Shown: piece by piece, positions 34,138 to 42,012 of the stretch
Position numbering within the stretch: the first letter of the stretch is position 1
Layout: the number at the start of each line of letters is the position of its first letter
Source of the DNA: JBMDXB01 sp048594975
Lineage (GTDB): Bacteria; Acidobacteriota; Vicinamibacteria; Vicinamibacterales; 2-12-FULL-66-21
Assembly: GCA_048594975.1 (NCBI GenBank)
Contig: JBMDXQ010000007.1
Coordinates: 52,684 to 116,683 of the forward strand
Length of the DNA: 64,000 nucleotides
Direction: 5' to 3'
Program-made: the position numbers and the translations under genes
Notes under the pieces: generated by a model
Database searches by the model: none
The model's input: the letters and a program-made list of their open reading frames with translations, nothing else
Told to the model about the DNA's origin: nothing

Positions 34138-36579
34138 GAGCGCCCTCGCGGGCTCGATGCGCGTGGCGCGCCAGGCCGGCCCGGCGATCGCCGCGGCGGC
34201 CGTGACGACGAGCACGATCGCCACCATCGCGAACGTCGCCGGATCGAGCGGCCGTACGCCGAACAGCATCTTCTCGAGCAGCCGCCCGCCGAGTGCCGCC
34301 AGCACGAGTCCGGCAACGGCGCCGGCCGACACGACTCGCGCCGCGTTGGCCGTCACGAGACTGAGGATGTCGCCGGTCGTCGCCCCCAGCGCCCGGCGCA
34401 CCCCGAAGTCGCGGACCTGCTGCTGGACCGAGTACGCGAGGATTCCGAACACGCCGACCATCGCGAGCACCAGCGCCAGCGCGGCGAACGCCACGACGAG
34501 GATGGCGCGGAAGCGGTGCCGCGCCGTGACAGTCCACTCGATCTCTTCCAGCGTCCGGATGTCGCGCACGCTGACGAGCTGCTCGGTATCGACGCGTGAG
34601 ACCGCCGCGCGCACCGCCGGCGCCAGCGCCGCCGCATTGCCCGCTCTCGGCCGCACGACCATGAACACGTCGTCCGAGAGATCCTGTGCCATCGGCGTGT
34701 AGAGCTGCACGAAGTCGCGCGTTTCATCGGGACGTCTCTTCACCTGGCGCGCCACGCCGACGATCTCGCACTCGCTCGGCTTTGCCTGCGGCGCCGCTGC
34801 AGGCCTGATCGCCAGGTGGTGACCGAGCGGCGATCGGTTGCCGAACGCGCGCGCGAACGCCTCGTTCACGATGCAGACAGGAGGCGCGCCGCGCTTGTCC
34901 CAGCGATCGAACGTGCGGCCGGCGAGGATCGGCAGATCGAGTGTCGAGAAGTAGCCTGGGCTCACCGCCTGCGCTTCCGTCGTCGGCCGGTGGTTCTCCG
35001 GAAGCGGCGGATCGCCGACGATCTCGAACGTGAGGCCGGCATCGTCAAAGAAATCGAGCGGCAGCGCGCTCGTGTAGGCCATGCTCGCCACGCCCGGCGC
35101 GGCGGAGACCTCCGCCTCGACCTGATCGTAGAACTGCTGCAGTAGCTCGGGCGTCGGGTACTTCGATCCGAGCGGATCGAGCAGCAACGACAGCACGCTG
35201 CCGGCGCGATAGCCGCGATCGAAGCCGTCCACGGCCATCAACGTGCGCAACAACAGCCCCGCGCCGAACAGCAGCAGCACCGCCGTCGCGACTTCGGCGG
35301 CCACGAGGATCTCGCGCGCACGCCCGCCGCGCCCGGTCACCGATCGGCTGTCGGACGCAATCACCTGGGCTGAGGAGAAGTCGGTGGCCCTGAACGCCGG
35401 CAGAATCCCGAAGAGGACTCCGATGGCGAGCGCCGCGGCCGCGCAGAACGCAACCACGCGCACGTCGAACCTCAACACGACGGTCGGCGGCAACAGCCCG
35501 TCGGGCACGAAGGACGGCGCGGCGGCCAGGATGCCGGCGCCGAGCGCACAACCGAGCGCGCCGCCGAGGAACGACAGCACGAGGCTCTCGGTCAGCAGCT
35601 GGCGGATGATGCGCGGGCGTCCTGCGCCCAGCACCGATCGAACCGCCAGCTCCCGCAGCCGCACCGTGGCGCGGGCCAGCAGCAGGTTGGCTACGTTGGC
35701 GCAGCAAATCAGGAGCACGAAGCCAACGACTCCGAGGAACAGGAACGAGGTGAGCCGGAGGTCGCTGCCGATTATCGACTCGTGCAGCGGCTCGAGCGCC
35801 ACGCCGCGGTCCTTGTTGGTCTGCGGGAAATCGGCCGCGAGACCGGCGGCCACGGCGCCGAGATCCGACGTGGCAGCCTGAATCGTCACGCCAGGCTTCA
35901 TCCGTCCCACGACCTGCAGCGCGTACATGCCGCGGACGCGCGGCGCAAGGTTCACGAACGGACGCATCGCCCACAGGCTCGTGTTGCCGAGCAGCTCGAA
36001 CTCCTTGGGGACGACGCCGACGATCGTCCAGTTGGATCCGTCGAGCCGAACCTCTGTGCCGACGATTCCAGGATCGCCGTTGTATCGCGTCCGCCAGAAC
36101 GGCTCGCTCAACACGACCACGTTCGCGCGTTTCGCCTCGTCGTCGGCGGTGAAGACACGGCCAGCGAGCGGTGTGACGCCGAGCACGTCGAAGATGCCGG
36201 CCGTCACCCACTGCCGCGAGACCGTTTCGGCGTTGCCGTCCACGCCGGCGATGACCATGCCGCCGACGGCCGGTGTGAAGCCGGCGATCTTCTCGAAGAC
36301 GCGACTGCGCGTGTTCCAATCGATCATGTTGAGCGGCGAGACGTAGCTGTGCTGCGTCTTCGGGCTGGTTTCCCAGATCGCGACGAGGCGGTCCGGGTCG
36401 CGGTACGGCAGCGGCCGCAGCAGCGTCGCGTCCACGAGCGCGAAGATCGCGCTGTTGGCGCCGATGCCCAGCGCGAGCGCGAGCGTGGCGACCAGCGTGA
36501 ACACTGGCGAGTGCAGGAGCTGCCGGCACGCGAACTTCAGATCGTGGCGGAATTCGTCGAAGCGCAGCGCTAGGTTCAT
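34126..36579 (-). CDS. ADOP-type ABC permease, 817 aa
   Basis: The ATG at 36579 is preceded by GGAGAGG. TM1 lies in FTLVATLALALGIGANSAIF; the first periplasmic domain reaches residue 270; FtsX1 has LRELAVRSVLGAGRPRIIRQ and helices to about 420; FtsX2 has VRDFGVRRALGATTGDILSL near 735 and ends with ARALRSQ. The N-terminal soluble domain is lacking, replaced by a short amphipathic start (LALRFDEFRHDLKFACRQLL). It is convergent with the permease at 31.6-34.0 kb, with a permease fragment caught between them, which points to repeated recombination among these paralogues. No PadR gene is adjacent. Confidence 0.92.
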   Translation of the reverse strand: MNLALRFDEFRHDLKFACRQLLHSPVFTLVATLALALGIGANSAIFALVDATLLRPLPYRDPDRLVAIWETSPKTQHSYVSPLNMIDWNTRSRVFEKIAGFTPAVGGMVIAGVDGNAETVSRQWVTAGIFDVLGVTPLAGRVFTADDEAKRANVVVLSEPFWRTRYNGDPGIVGTEVRLDGSNWTIVGVVPKEFELLGNTSLWAMRPFVNLAPRVRGMYALQVVGRMKPGVTIQAATSDLGAVAAGLAADFPQTNKDRGVALEPLHESIIGSDLRLTSFLFLGVVGFVLLICCANVANLLLARATVRLRELAVRSVLGAGRPRIIRQLLTESLVLSFLGGALGCALGAGILAAAPSFVPDGLLPPTVVLRFDVRVVAFCAAAALAIGVLFGILPAFRATDFSSAQVIASDSRSVTGRGGRAREILVAAEVATAVLLLFGAGLLLRTLMAVDGFDRGYRAGSVLSLLLDPLGSKYPTPELLQQFYDQVEAEVSAAPGVASMAYTSALPLDFFDDAGLTFEIVGDPPLPENHRPTTEAQAVSPGYFSTLDLPILAGRTFDRWDKRGAPPVCIVNEAFARAFGNRSPLGHHLAIRPAAAPQAKPSECEIVGVARQVKRRPDETRDFVQLYTPMAQDLSDDVFMVVRPRAGNAAALAPAVRAAVSRVDTEQLVSVRDIRTLEEIEWTVTARHRFRAILVVAFAALALVLAMVGVFGILAYSVQQQVRDFGVRRALGATTGDILSLVTANAARVVSAGAVAGLVLAALGGRLLEKMLFGVRPLDPATFAMVAIVLVVTAAAAIAGPAWRATRIEPARALRSQ

Positions 36580-36749
36580 CTCGCGACCTCTCCAGACAGC
36601 CGGGGTAACAACACGTTTGACGGGCGCCCGCGGCCGAAGGTTTGCCGCGATCAGTGATTTTCGACCTGCCTGTCGGCGGTTGCCGCACGGTTCAATTGAC
36701 CGGTTCCGGGGTTCCGACGCTGTCGGTTGCCGTCAGCCAGGTTCGAGCC

Positions 36750-36810
36750 GGTGACCACACTTTCGCCAGTTGGAACCAGATTGGTGACTGGTTGCACCGT
36801 CTGGAGCGTC
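36750..36810 (+). repeat. interspersed repeat, copy a
   Basis: Contains GGTGACC followed by TTCGCCAGTTGGAACCAGAT and GACTGGTTG. It is one base shorter than the best copies before the core. The frame through the core would read FASWNQIGDWL. It lies upstream of the ADOP gene at 34.1-36.6 kb. Confidence 0.7.
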
Positions 36811-36991
36811 CCGGACCCTGACGACCGCGTGCGCACGTTCGCTTCTCGCCTTATCGATCGATGGATTGAGAGCTTCAACCGCAATGTCAACGGCTTGATG
36901 CTGAATCGCAACATCCTCGCCTCCGGCATGCGAGAGGCTACTGGATACAACGGCGCGCCAATTCGCTGCAGCTGCTTCGCCAATGCGAGAG

Positions 36992-37135
36992 CTGCTCTTT
37001 AACGTGGAGCCCACCGATCCCGTCACGTTCATTGGGATGCCGGTGCTGCTTGCCGGCGTTGCACTCGTGGCATGCGTCGTCCCCGCGTGGCGGGCGCTCG
37101 CCGTCGACCCCGCGAACGCGCTGCGCGCGGAGTGA
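36992..37135 (+). pseudogene. ADOP permease C-terminal tail fragment
   Basis: The plus strand reads LLFNVEPTDPVTFIGMPVLL, then VACVVPAWRALAVDPANALR and AE before TGA at 37133-37135. This is the last helix and conserved end of the second FtsX domain (compare GIPRYDPLTLAAVVVAMLAV and PARRAMAVDPIVALRV in the gene ending at 34002). Nothing upstream belongs to the same gene. Confidence 0.75.
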
Positions 37136-37337
37136 GAAGTGCGGAAGTGAAAATGTCGCAGCCACTCTGGCGCGACGGGCGGCTGGAACATCCGCACACC
37201 GAGGGCGACAACCACCTGATCGAGTGCAGCGAGTGGTGGTGGTGAGCGGCGTGGGAATCGAGCATGTTGGCGCCCGAAAGGTGGAGCCGCTTGTCTGGGT
37301 TCTACGCGGGCGAATCAACCCGAACGACCCGAGGGCT

Positions 37338-37407
37338 GGTGACCCTAACAATCGCGAGTTGGAACCACCACCGTCAAATGGCTGAGGCGCCTCGAACCGT
37401 TGCGCCG
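37338..37407 (+). repeat. interspersed repeat, copy b
   Basis: GGTGACCCTAACAATCGCGA, then GTTGGAACCAC, then TGGCTGAGGCGCCTCGAAC. It lies 70 bases past the 3' end of the minus-strand acetyltransferase gene. The repeat is on the plus strand. Confidence 0.7.
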
Positions 37408-37476
37408 GCAAGGATCCTCTCGCGCGGCCAATCGTGAGCTCCGAGACGGCGACGTTCCACAAATAGCGGCTGTCAC

Positions 37477-38325
37477 TCAGGCATCGAGTAACGCCATCGC
37501 GGCGCCCGGGTCGGTGGCCACCGCCTTCATGACACGCAGAGCGAATTCAAGAAGACCGCGCGAATCCAGAAGAAAAGCGCGAGCATCTCCAAGGTAGGCT
37601 CCCGGATTGTCGATTCGCCGCAAATACGTGTCGACGAGCCGAGCGAAGAAACGGTCCGGCCAATTGGGATGAGCTCCAGCACCCGAACTGTCAAATTCCT
37701 GCACCTCTCTCCACACGCGCGTGCCGTTCTCGTCGATTGGCACTTTGAACTTCACCACGCGCTTACCCGGGACATCGACGATGTGCTCGGCGTAGTGGAG
37801 AAAGGTCACGTTGTCGTGATCGCACCCAAGCAACAGAATCTTGCCGTCGAGGTTCACGAACCGATCGAGGACCGACCCATAGCCGAAGGCGAAATCCTGC
37901 GGTTGGTTCGAGATGAGGTCGCTGACGCGCGCTCCCCACACAACAAACCGCGTCACGTGCTCGTTCACCGTGGAGCCTGGATATGTCCGCAGGAACTCCA
38001 CCAAGGCGCCGTTCTCGCGCTGTGCCCTTGCCGTGAACGGATCGAATGCCGGGAGTTTCTCTAACAGCTCGCTCTCCTGATCCTGGGTGAGATGCCCTCG
38101 TCCGACCTCGTCGACATAGGCGGGACAACTCGCGTACATGACCAGGGTACCCTCAGATGACAGAGCGTCTTTGAGTGCAAGATGGATCTGGTCAGGTCCG
38201 CCGGCGACCGCACCGACGGAGCGGACCGAAGCGTGCAGCATGACCGTATCACCAGGCGCGACACCCAACGCTCGAAACCCGTCTGCCAGGTTCCGTCTGG
38301 AATGCATCAGCGAGATTGTAGCCAT
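37477..38325 (-). CDS. AAC(3) family N-acetyltransferase (aminoglycoside 3-N-acetyltransferase-like)
   Basis: A cytoplasmic enzyme of 282 residues expected to transfer acetyl from acetyl-CoA to an amino group. The start of the fold is ALGVAPGDTVMLHASVRSVG with the family's GDxVxxHxSxxxxG pattern, followed by GGPDQIHLALKDAL and EGTLVMYASCPAY. The active-site region LLGCDHDNVTFLHYAEH matches the family's G-x-x-x-x-x-x-T-x-x-H-x-A-E motif. Well-known members confer aminoglycoside resistance, but related chromosomal enzymes (such as YokD-like proteins) act on other substrates, so resistance is not proven. It stands between interspersed repeats b and c, in the same orientation as the other genes of that stretch. 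Confidence 0.88.
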   Translation of the reverse strand: MATISLMHSRRNLADGFRALGVAPGDTVMLHASVRSVGAVAGGPDQIHLALKDALSSEGTLVMYASCPAYVDEVGRGHLTQDQESELLEKLPAFDPFTARAQRENGALVEFLRTYPGSTVNEHVTRFVVWGARVSDLISNQPQDFAFGYGSVLDRFVNLDGKILLLGCDHDNVTFLHYAEHIVDVPGKRVVKFKVPIDENGTRVWREVQEFDSSGAGAHPNWPDRFFARLVDTYLRRIDNPGAYLGDARAFLLDSRGLLEFALRVMKAVATDPGAAMALLDA

Positions 38326-38426
38326 AGACGACCAGCGAACGGCAAGAGACGGTAGCGGTTGGATTACGCGTTTGGGTTCGAGCGTTTTGCTGGCCGTCAG
38401 TCGTTGACCGCTTGGGAGTGGAAGCT

Positions 38427-38478
38427 GGTGGCCTGGGTTTCCGCGAGTTGCAGCCAGATTGGCGGGTGGTTGAGATGC
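38427..38478 (+). repeat. interspersed repeat, copy c (diverged)
   Basis: GGTGGCCTGGGTTTCCGCGA, then GTTGCAGCCAGATTGGCGGG and TGGTTGAG. The frame gives SASCSQIGGWLR, matching the SWNQ-WLR pattern of the other copies. It lies about 85 bases past the 3' end of the PQQ-propeller gene. Confidence 0.6.
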
Positions 38479-38562
38479 ACTGATGCGGTCAGAGCGTCGT
38501 GTAAACGGCGGAGACCAGCGTCGTCTGCGAGATGCCCGGTCAGCCAGAATTCGTGACTTGAG

Positions 38563-40419
38563 TTACCAGGTCGTCGGGGAAAGCCGGAACGCGGCCATCT
38601 CCTCGCCGTTGCGCACCAGCAGCACGTCGCGGACCAACACGGGATGGTTCCAGGTCTTTCCGTTCAGGGCAGGGACCTTCGCGACTTCGGTGAACTTGTC
38701 CGGTGTCGCGTTAACCAGCGCGAGCTCACCCTCCTCCGACATGACAATCAACAAGTCCTGAGCAGGCAGCAACACGAGCTGGCCGTTGCCGTAGCGTCCG
38801 CCTTTCCACTTGCGTGCGCCGTCTTCGAGGCTGATGCACGAGAGAATGGCGCCGTCGAACCCGTACGCGTGCCCTTCGTGCAGGACGAGGTCGTTGAAGT
38901 ACGGCTTGAGGCCGTTCGACGTCCACCGTTCCCTGACGCTCCAGCCGCCCGGGCCATGCTCCACTGTGATGCGCCGCGTCCCGTCGCCTCTCAGGCCGCT
39001 CGCGCTGAGATGATTGAGAAGCACATCGCCATCGGAGGACACCGCCGGCTGCACGATCGGCGTGCCGCCGGGCCACGGGTGCTCCCACAGGACGGCGCCC
39101 GTCGCCGGCTCGATGCCCGTCGCGCCGAAGGCGCTGAGGAACACGACTTGCGTCACGCCGTCGATCGTCGTGCGATGCGGCGAGCTGTAGCTGCCGCCGC
39201 GGGAGGGACGCGACCAGCGCAGCTTCCCGGCATCCACTTCATAAGCCGCGAGCGTGCCCGAAGCAGCGACGATCACGAGGTCGTCGATGACGAGCGGCGA
39301 ACTCGAAAAGCCCCACGTCGGGACATCGCGGTTCGTGTCCGACGTGACATTGTGCGACCAGATCACGGCCCCGCTGCGCGCGTCGAGCGCGTTGAGAATT
39401 CCGGTGGCCCCAAACGCGTAGACGCGGCCGTTGTGGAGGGTCGGCGTCGCGCGTGGACCGGCGCCGCCATTCGATTCCCAGAACCGCACTGGGTCGCTAT
39501 GCCGCCACACCGGCTGCCCCGTCTTCACGGTGTAGGCCGAAACCCTCTCGTCCTCGCCGCGCTGCTCCTGCGTGTAGAACACGTCGCCATGCACCGCGAA
39601 CGACGACCAGCCGGGTCCGATCGGCCGTCGCCACATCTCGACCGGCGGCGAGGCCGTCCAGTTGGTGGAGATCTGCGCGCTGCGGATGATGCCGTTCCGC
39701 TCCGGTCCCCGAAATCCCGGCCACTCGGCCTCAGTGTGTGCGACGGCGGGATCGGCAGCGAGCGCCGTTTCCTCACCTACGGCTGGGGCCGCAACGCGCG
39801 TGTCCGGAGTTTTCACTGCTGCCGGCACCGACGGCGGCGCCGCCACCGCCTTCGCAGCTTCTGCCGGCGGAGGCGTCGGGAGCAACCTGGACTCATCGCT
39901 GGCCTGGGCCAGGAGCCGTTCCTCGGCGGTCGGCGTCCACCGCCAATGGAGATCCGACCAGAGACTGCCGCCGAGGACGCCGCCGGTGCGCACGAGCATG
40001 AACGCGCCGCAGGCGAGCGCAATCGAGGCGATCATCGACATGCGACGGGTTCTGATGGTGAAGCCGCGGCTGGCTGCTGACGATGAGACGAGGGCGAGGC
40101 TCATCACCGGGATCGCGAGGACATAGAGCAGTCCGCCGCTGGCAATCGACGCGTGAACGAGCGGCTTTGTCGCGATCACCGCGAGGATCATCAGGACGAG
40201 CGCGCCCAAACGATCGGACCACGTCGCGCGGCTGAGGAACAGCCACCACACTAGGACGACCACCCCGCAGAAGAAGATTCCACCGAACATCCCGAATAAC
40301 GCGGCATCGGGAACGACGGCTGGGACCACGAACCAGAGCAGCGACTGCAGCACGACAGCGGCCACGCCAGGCCACAGCCGCAGCGGCCTTACCGTAACAG
40401 CGTTATCGATATGAGTCAT
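38563..40419 (-). CDS. membrane-anchored PQQ-like beta-propeller protein
   Basis: A protein of 618 residues. The first 150 residues contain about five hydrophobic helices (VAAVVLQSLLWFVVPAVVPD, ALFGMFGGIFFCGVVVLVWW, SIALACGAFMLVRTGGVLGG). After an alanine/proline-rich linker, residues 230-618 form a propeller with PQQ-type (BamB-like) blades: EWPGFRGPERNGI at its start, then LNALDARSGAVIWSH, VDAGKLRWSRPSRGG and GIEPATGAVLWEH. Such proteins are often called PQQ-binding-like but most bind no PQQ; many soil bacteria carry them as secreted or membrane-bound proteins of unknown role. Repeat copies lie beyond both ends. Confidence 0.85.
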   Translation of the reverse strand: MTHIDNAVTVRPLRLWPGVAAVVLQSLLWFVVPAVVPDAALFGMFGGIFFCGVVVLVWWLFLSRATWSDRLGALVLMILAVIATKPLVHASIASGGLLYVLAIPVMSLALVSSSAASRGFTIRTRRMSMIASIALACGAFMLVRTGGVLGGSLWSDLHWRWTPTAEERLLAQASDESRLLPTPPPAEAAKAVAAPPSVPAAVKTPDTRVAAPAVGEETALAADPAVAHTEAEWPGFRGPERNGIIRSAQISTNWTASPPVEMWRRPIGPGWSSFAVHGDVFYTQEQRGEDERVSAYTVKTGQPVWRHSDPVRFWESNGGAGPRATPTLHNGRVYAFGATGILNALDARSGAVIWSHNVTSDTNRDVPTWGFSSSPLVIDDLVIVAASGTLAAYEVDAGKLRWSRPSRGGSYSSPHRTTIDGVTQVVFLSAFGATGIEPATGAVLWEHPWPGGTPIVQPAVSSDGDVLLNHLSASGLRGDGTRRITVEHGPGGWSVRERWTSNGLKPYFNDLVLHEGHAYGFDGAILSCISLEDGARKWKGGRYGNGQLVLLPAQDLLIVMSEEGELALVNATPDKFTEVAKVPALNGKTWNHPVLVRDVLLVRNGEEMAAFRLSPTTW

Positions 40420-40528
40420 TTCAAACGGCCTCGGGGGCTGTGATGCCGACGATGCGAGCCGCGCGTCCTGTGCGGACCAGGTAAACAGAATTCGTGACCC
40501 CCGGCGATGCGGGCGTTCGTGGTCACAG

Positions 40529-40606
40529 TCATGGATTCACCTGTTCCGACCGGAGCGCTTGCAGCATGTCCACGCGCGACACCCGCGACGCTGTCCGCTG
40601 GCCCAT
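40529..40606 (-). pseudogene. possible ADOP C-terminal tail fragment
   Basis: The minus strand reads TASRVSRVDMLQALRSE and stops at 40529-40531. The pattern R-V-D-x-x-x-A-L-R-x-E is the conserved C-terminal end of ADOP/FtsX proteins (compare ASSVDPLIALRTE in the permease at 42.0-44.7 kb). It lies in the promoter-side region of the PQQ-propeller gene and has no other permease sequence attached. The evidence is a short tail only. Confidence 0.4.
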
Positions 40607-40814
40607 TCGAGGCAGTCTACGTCCTGAGCCGTAGGCTGTCTACGGCGTGTTCCGGTCAACTCGGATCATGCCCCAAAGATGAGGCCAACGGCCGATGTGT
40701 CAGAGCCTCAGACCGGTCCGTATTAATCTGCTCGAACGAAATGAGCCCTTCGACTGCGGTAAAACCGTGAGCTCGCTCAGGGCATTCGACCTCTCGGTGG
40801 CCGGCCATGAGCGA

Positions 40815-40834
40815 GCCTGCGGCTTGCCGCAGGC
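40815..40834 (+). repeat. perfect GC-rich hairpin
   Basis: GCCTGCGGC-TT-GCCGCAGGC forms a nine-base-pair stem with a two-base loop in the otherwise gene-free stretch just before repeat copy d. No T-run follows on either strand, so it is not a classical terminator; it could be a REP-like element or a transcript-end hairpin. Confidence 0.6.
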
Positions 40835-40854
40835 AGGTCACAGGCGAGTCGAAT

Positions 40855-40933
40855 GGTGAGCCGAACGTTCGCCAGTTGGAACCAGTTCGCTGCGTGGCTG
40901 AGGCGGCTGTCGGCGCTTCGAGGCGCAGCGTGA
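40855..40933 (+). repeat. interspersed repeat, copy d (full 79-base form)
   Basis: GGTGAGCCGAACGTTCGCCA, then GTTGGAACCAG, TGGCTGAGGCGGC and GGCGCAGCGTGA. It is exactly as long as copy f and about 70% identical to it. The frame from the GTG at 40856 gives a 25-residue peptide containing FASWNQ and AAWLRRL, ending LRGAA then TGA. It abuts the end of the MazF-like gene (stop at 40936). Confidence 0.8.
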
Positions 40934-40935
40934 AG

Positions 40936-41283
40936 CTAATCTCGCGACGCTTCCGTTTCCGCCAAACCCAGGAATACGAAAATGGCGCGGTTGAGCGCCT
41001 TCACGTCTTCGGAGGCCAGTGATCCGGCCAGCCTTCCGAGACGTCTCCTCGGCACGGCAGTCAACTTGTCCACAATCATCCGGCATGGTGCACGCAGTCC
41101 ACTCTGGGCACTGGGCTGGACGGGGAGCCGGAAGATTGGGGCCTGCGTTTGATCGGTGGTTAAAGGGCACACGACGATCGAATCGTTCGCGTCGAACCGA
41201 TCGTCCTGGACAATGACTGCGGGTCGCGACTTACCCGCATAGGCCGCTCTACCTGCGACGGTCCAGATCTCGCCACGTTTCAT
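40936..41283 (-). CDS. MazF/PemK family toxin
   Basis: A protein of 115 residues resembling sequence-specific mRNA endonucleases of type II toxin-antitoxin modules. KRGEIWTVAG at the start, GKSRPAVIVQDDRFDANDSI, then VCPLTTD and CRMIVDKLTAVPRRRLGRLA are the PemK-fold strands and the conserved basic strand. The ATG at 41283 overlaps the antitoxin stop as ATGA, the usual translational coupling. A start four codons upstream is possible but would lose that arrangement. Repeat copy d lies directly beyond its stop. Confidence 0.9.
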   Translation of the reverse strand: MKRGEIWTVAGRAAYAGKSRPAVIVQDDRFDANDSIVVCPLTTDQTQAPIFRLPVQPSAQSGLRAPCRMIVDKLTAVPRRRLGRLAGSLASEDVKALNRAIFVFLGLAETEASRD

Positions 41284-41501
41284 TCTTCGTTCCATGCAGA
41301 GATTGCGTCGACGAACGATTGGTCCTGCTTGGCGTGAGGACTCCTCGCCACCGCCAGCGACTGACGGTGTGCGGCCTGGGCGAACGACTTCGACCGCACG
41401 TCTGGAACCCAGATCTGAACGGGACGAAGCCCGGCCTTCCGCAATCGGGTGCGATGCGCGCGGACCTTATCGCGGGATGCGGAGCGAGCGGTGGTTGGCA
41501 T
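41280..41501 (-). CDS. MazE-type antitoxin (DUF3018-like)
   Basis: A basic protein of 73 residues. The ATG at 41501 has GAGGAG six bases upstream, which settles the start although the frame is open for 21 more codons. SRDKVRAHRTRLRKAGLRPV and QIWVPDVRS match the DUF3018 antitoxin MazE family, which pairs with MazF-like toxins. The C-terminus (QDQSFVDAISAWNEE) is the acidic part that should bind and block the toxin. It is encoded immediately upstream of the MazF gene and overlaps it. Confidence 0.88.
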   Translation of the reverse strand: MPTTARSASRDKVRAHRTRLRKAGLRPVQIWVPDVRSKSFAQAAHRQSLAVARSPHAKQDQSFVDAISAWNEE

Positions 41502-41662
41502 GGACAACTCCTCGCGGGTTACATGTAACCTATGACATCGCGGATACGCGGCGCAAACATGCACCGATCAGACCCTACGATCGAGCGCGGAGGCGGTTCG
41601 ATTCCTGCGCGCGGTGTCGGCGTTCCTGGCCGCAAGTTGTTGACTACGCGAAGGCGATTGAT

Positions 41663-41715
41663 GGTGACCCGCAATTTCGCCAGTTGAAACCGCGTGGTTA
41701 CGAGCCGTGGATGAA
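41663..41715 (+). repeat. interspersed repeat, copy e
   Basis: GGTGACCCGCAATTTCGCCA, then GTTGAAACCG. The SWN tryptophan codon of the other copies is a TGA here (TTCGCCAGTTGAAAC), so if the unit once coded for protein this copy is dead. It lies 25 bases past the 3' end of the ribbon-helix-helix gene. Confidence 0.65.
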
Positions 41716-41739
41716 CTCAGGCGTGCGGCTTGAGTGGCC

Positions 41740-41955
41740 TCACCGGTCCCTGTCAGATCCGGCGTCAGCGTCGAGGTGACGCTGGTAGTGCTCGATAGCG
41801 TCCCTGAGGCGGGCACGCTTGATCTCTGCGACTTCGTCGCGCGCCTGCATCAGGCGGAGAGCGTCCGCGACGACCTCATCCTCCGTGCTGTACTGGCCCT
41901 CGTCGACCTTTCGGCGAACCAACGCCTCAAGACTCTTGGGAATGGTGACGTCCAT
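41740..41955 (-). CDS. ribbon-helix-helix antitoxin (ParD/CopG-like), apparently orphan
   Basis: A protein of 71 residues. MDVTIPKSLEALVRRKVDEG gives the beta strand and first helix, and YSTEDEVVADALRLMQARDE the second helix of the RHH fold; a charged tail (EIKRARLRDAIEHYQRHLD) resembles the toxin-binding end of ParD antitoxins. No ParE or other toxin gene lies next to it: downstream is only repeat copy e. It ends 25 bases from that repeat and lies 58 bases before the 3' end of the next permease in the same direction. It may act with a toxin elsewhere or be left over from a module. Confidence 0.8.
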   Translation of the reverse strand: MDVTIPKSLEALVRRKVDEGQYSTEDEVVADALRLMQARDEVAEIKRARLRDAIEHYQRHLDADAGSDRDR

Positions 41956-42012
41956 GTGCGGCGCTCCACAGACGACGATAGCACGTTGCCCTGGATATGC
42001 CTCCTGGCAGTC

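Noticed and set aside
40507..40770. Plus-strand frame of 87 codons between the PQQ gene and the MazF gene
   Set aside because: No ribosome site or family; the opposite strand holds a more convincing permease-tail fragment in part of it.
36750..41715. Integron attC sites as an explanation for the interspersed repeats
   Set aside because: No RYYYAAC/GTTRRRY core pair was found at the copy ends and no integron integrase is in the window. The cassette-like order is kept as a finding, but not this label.
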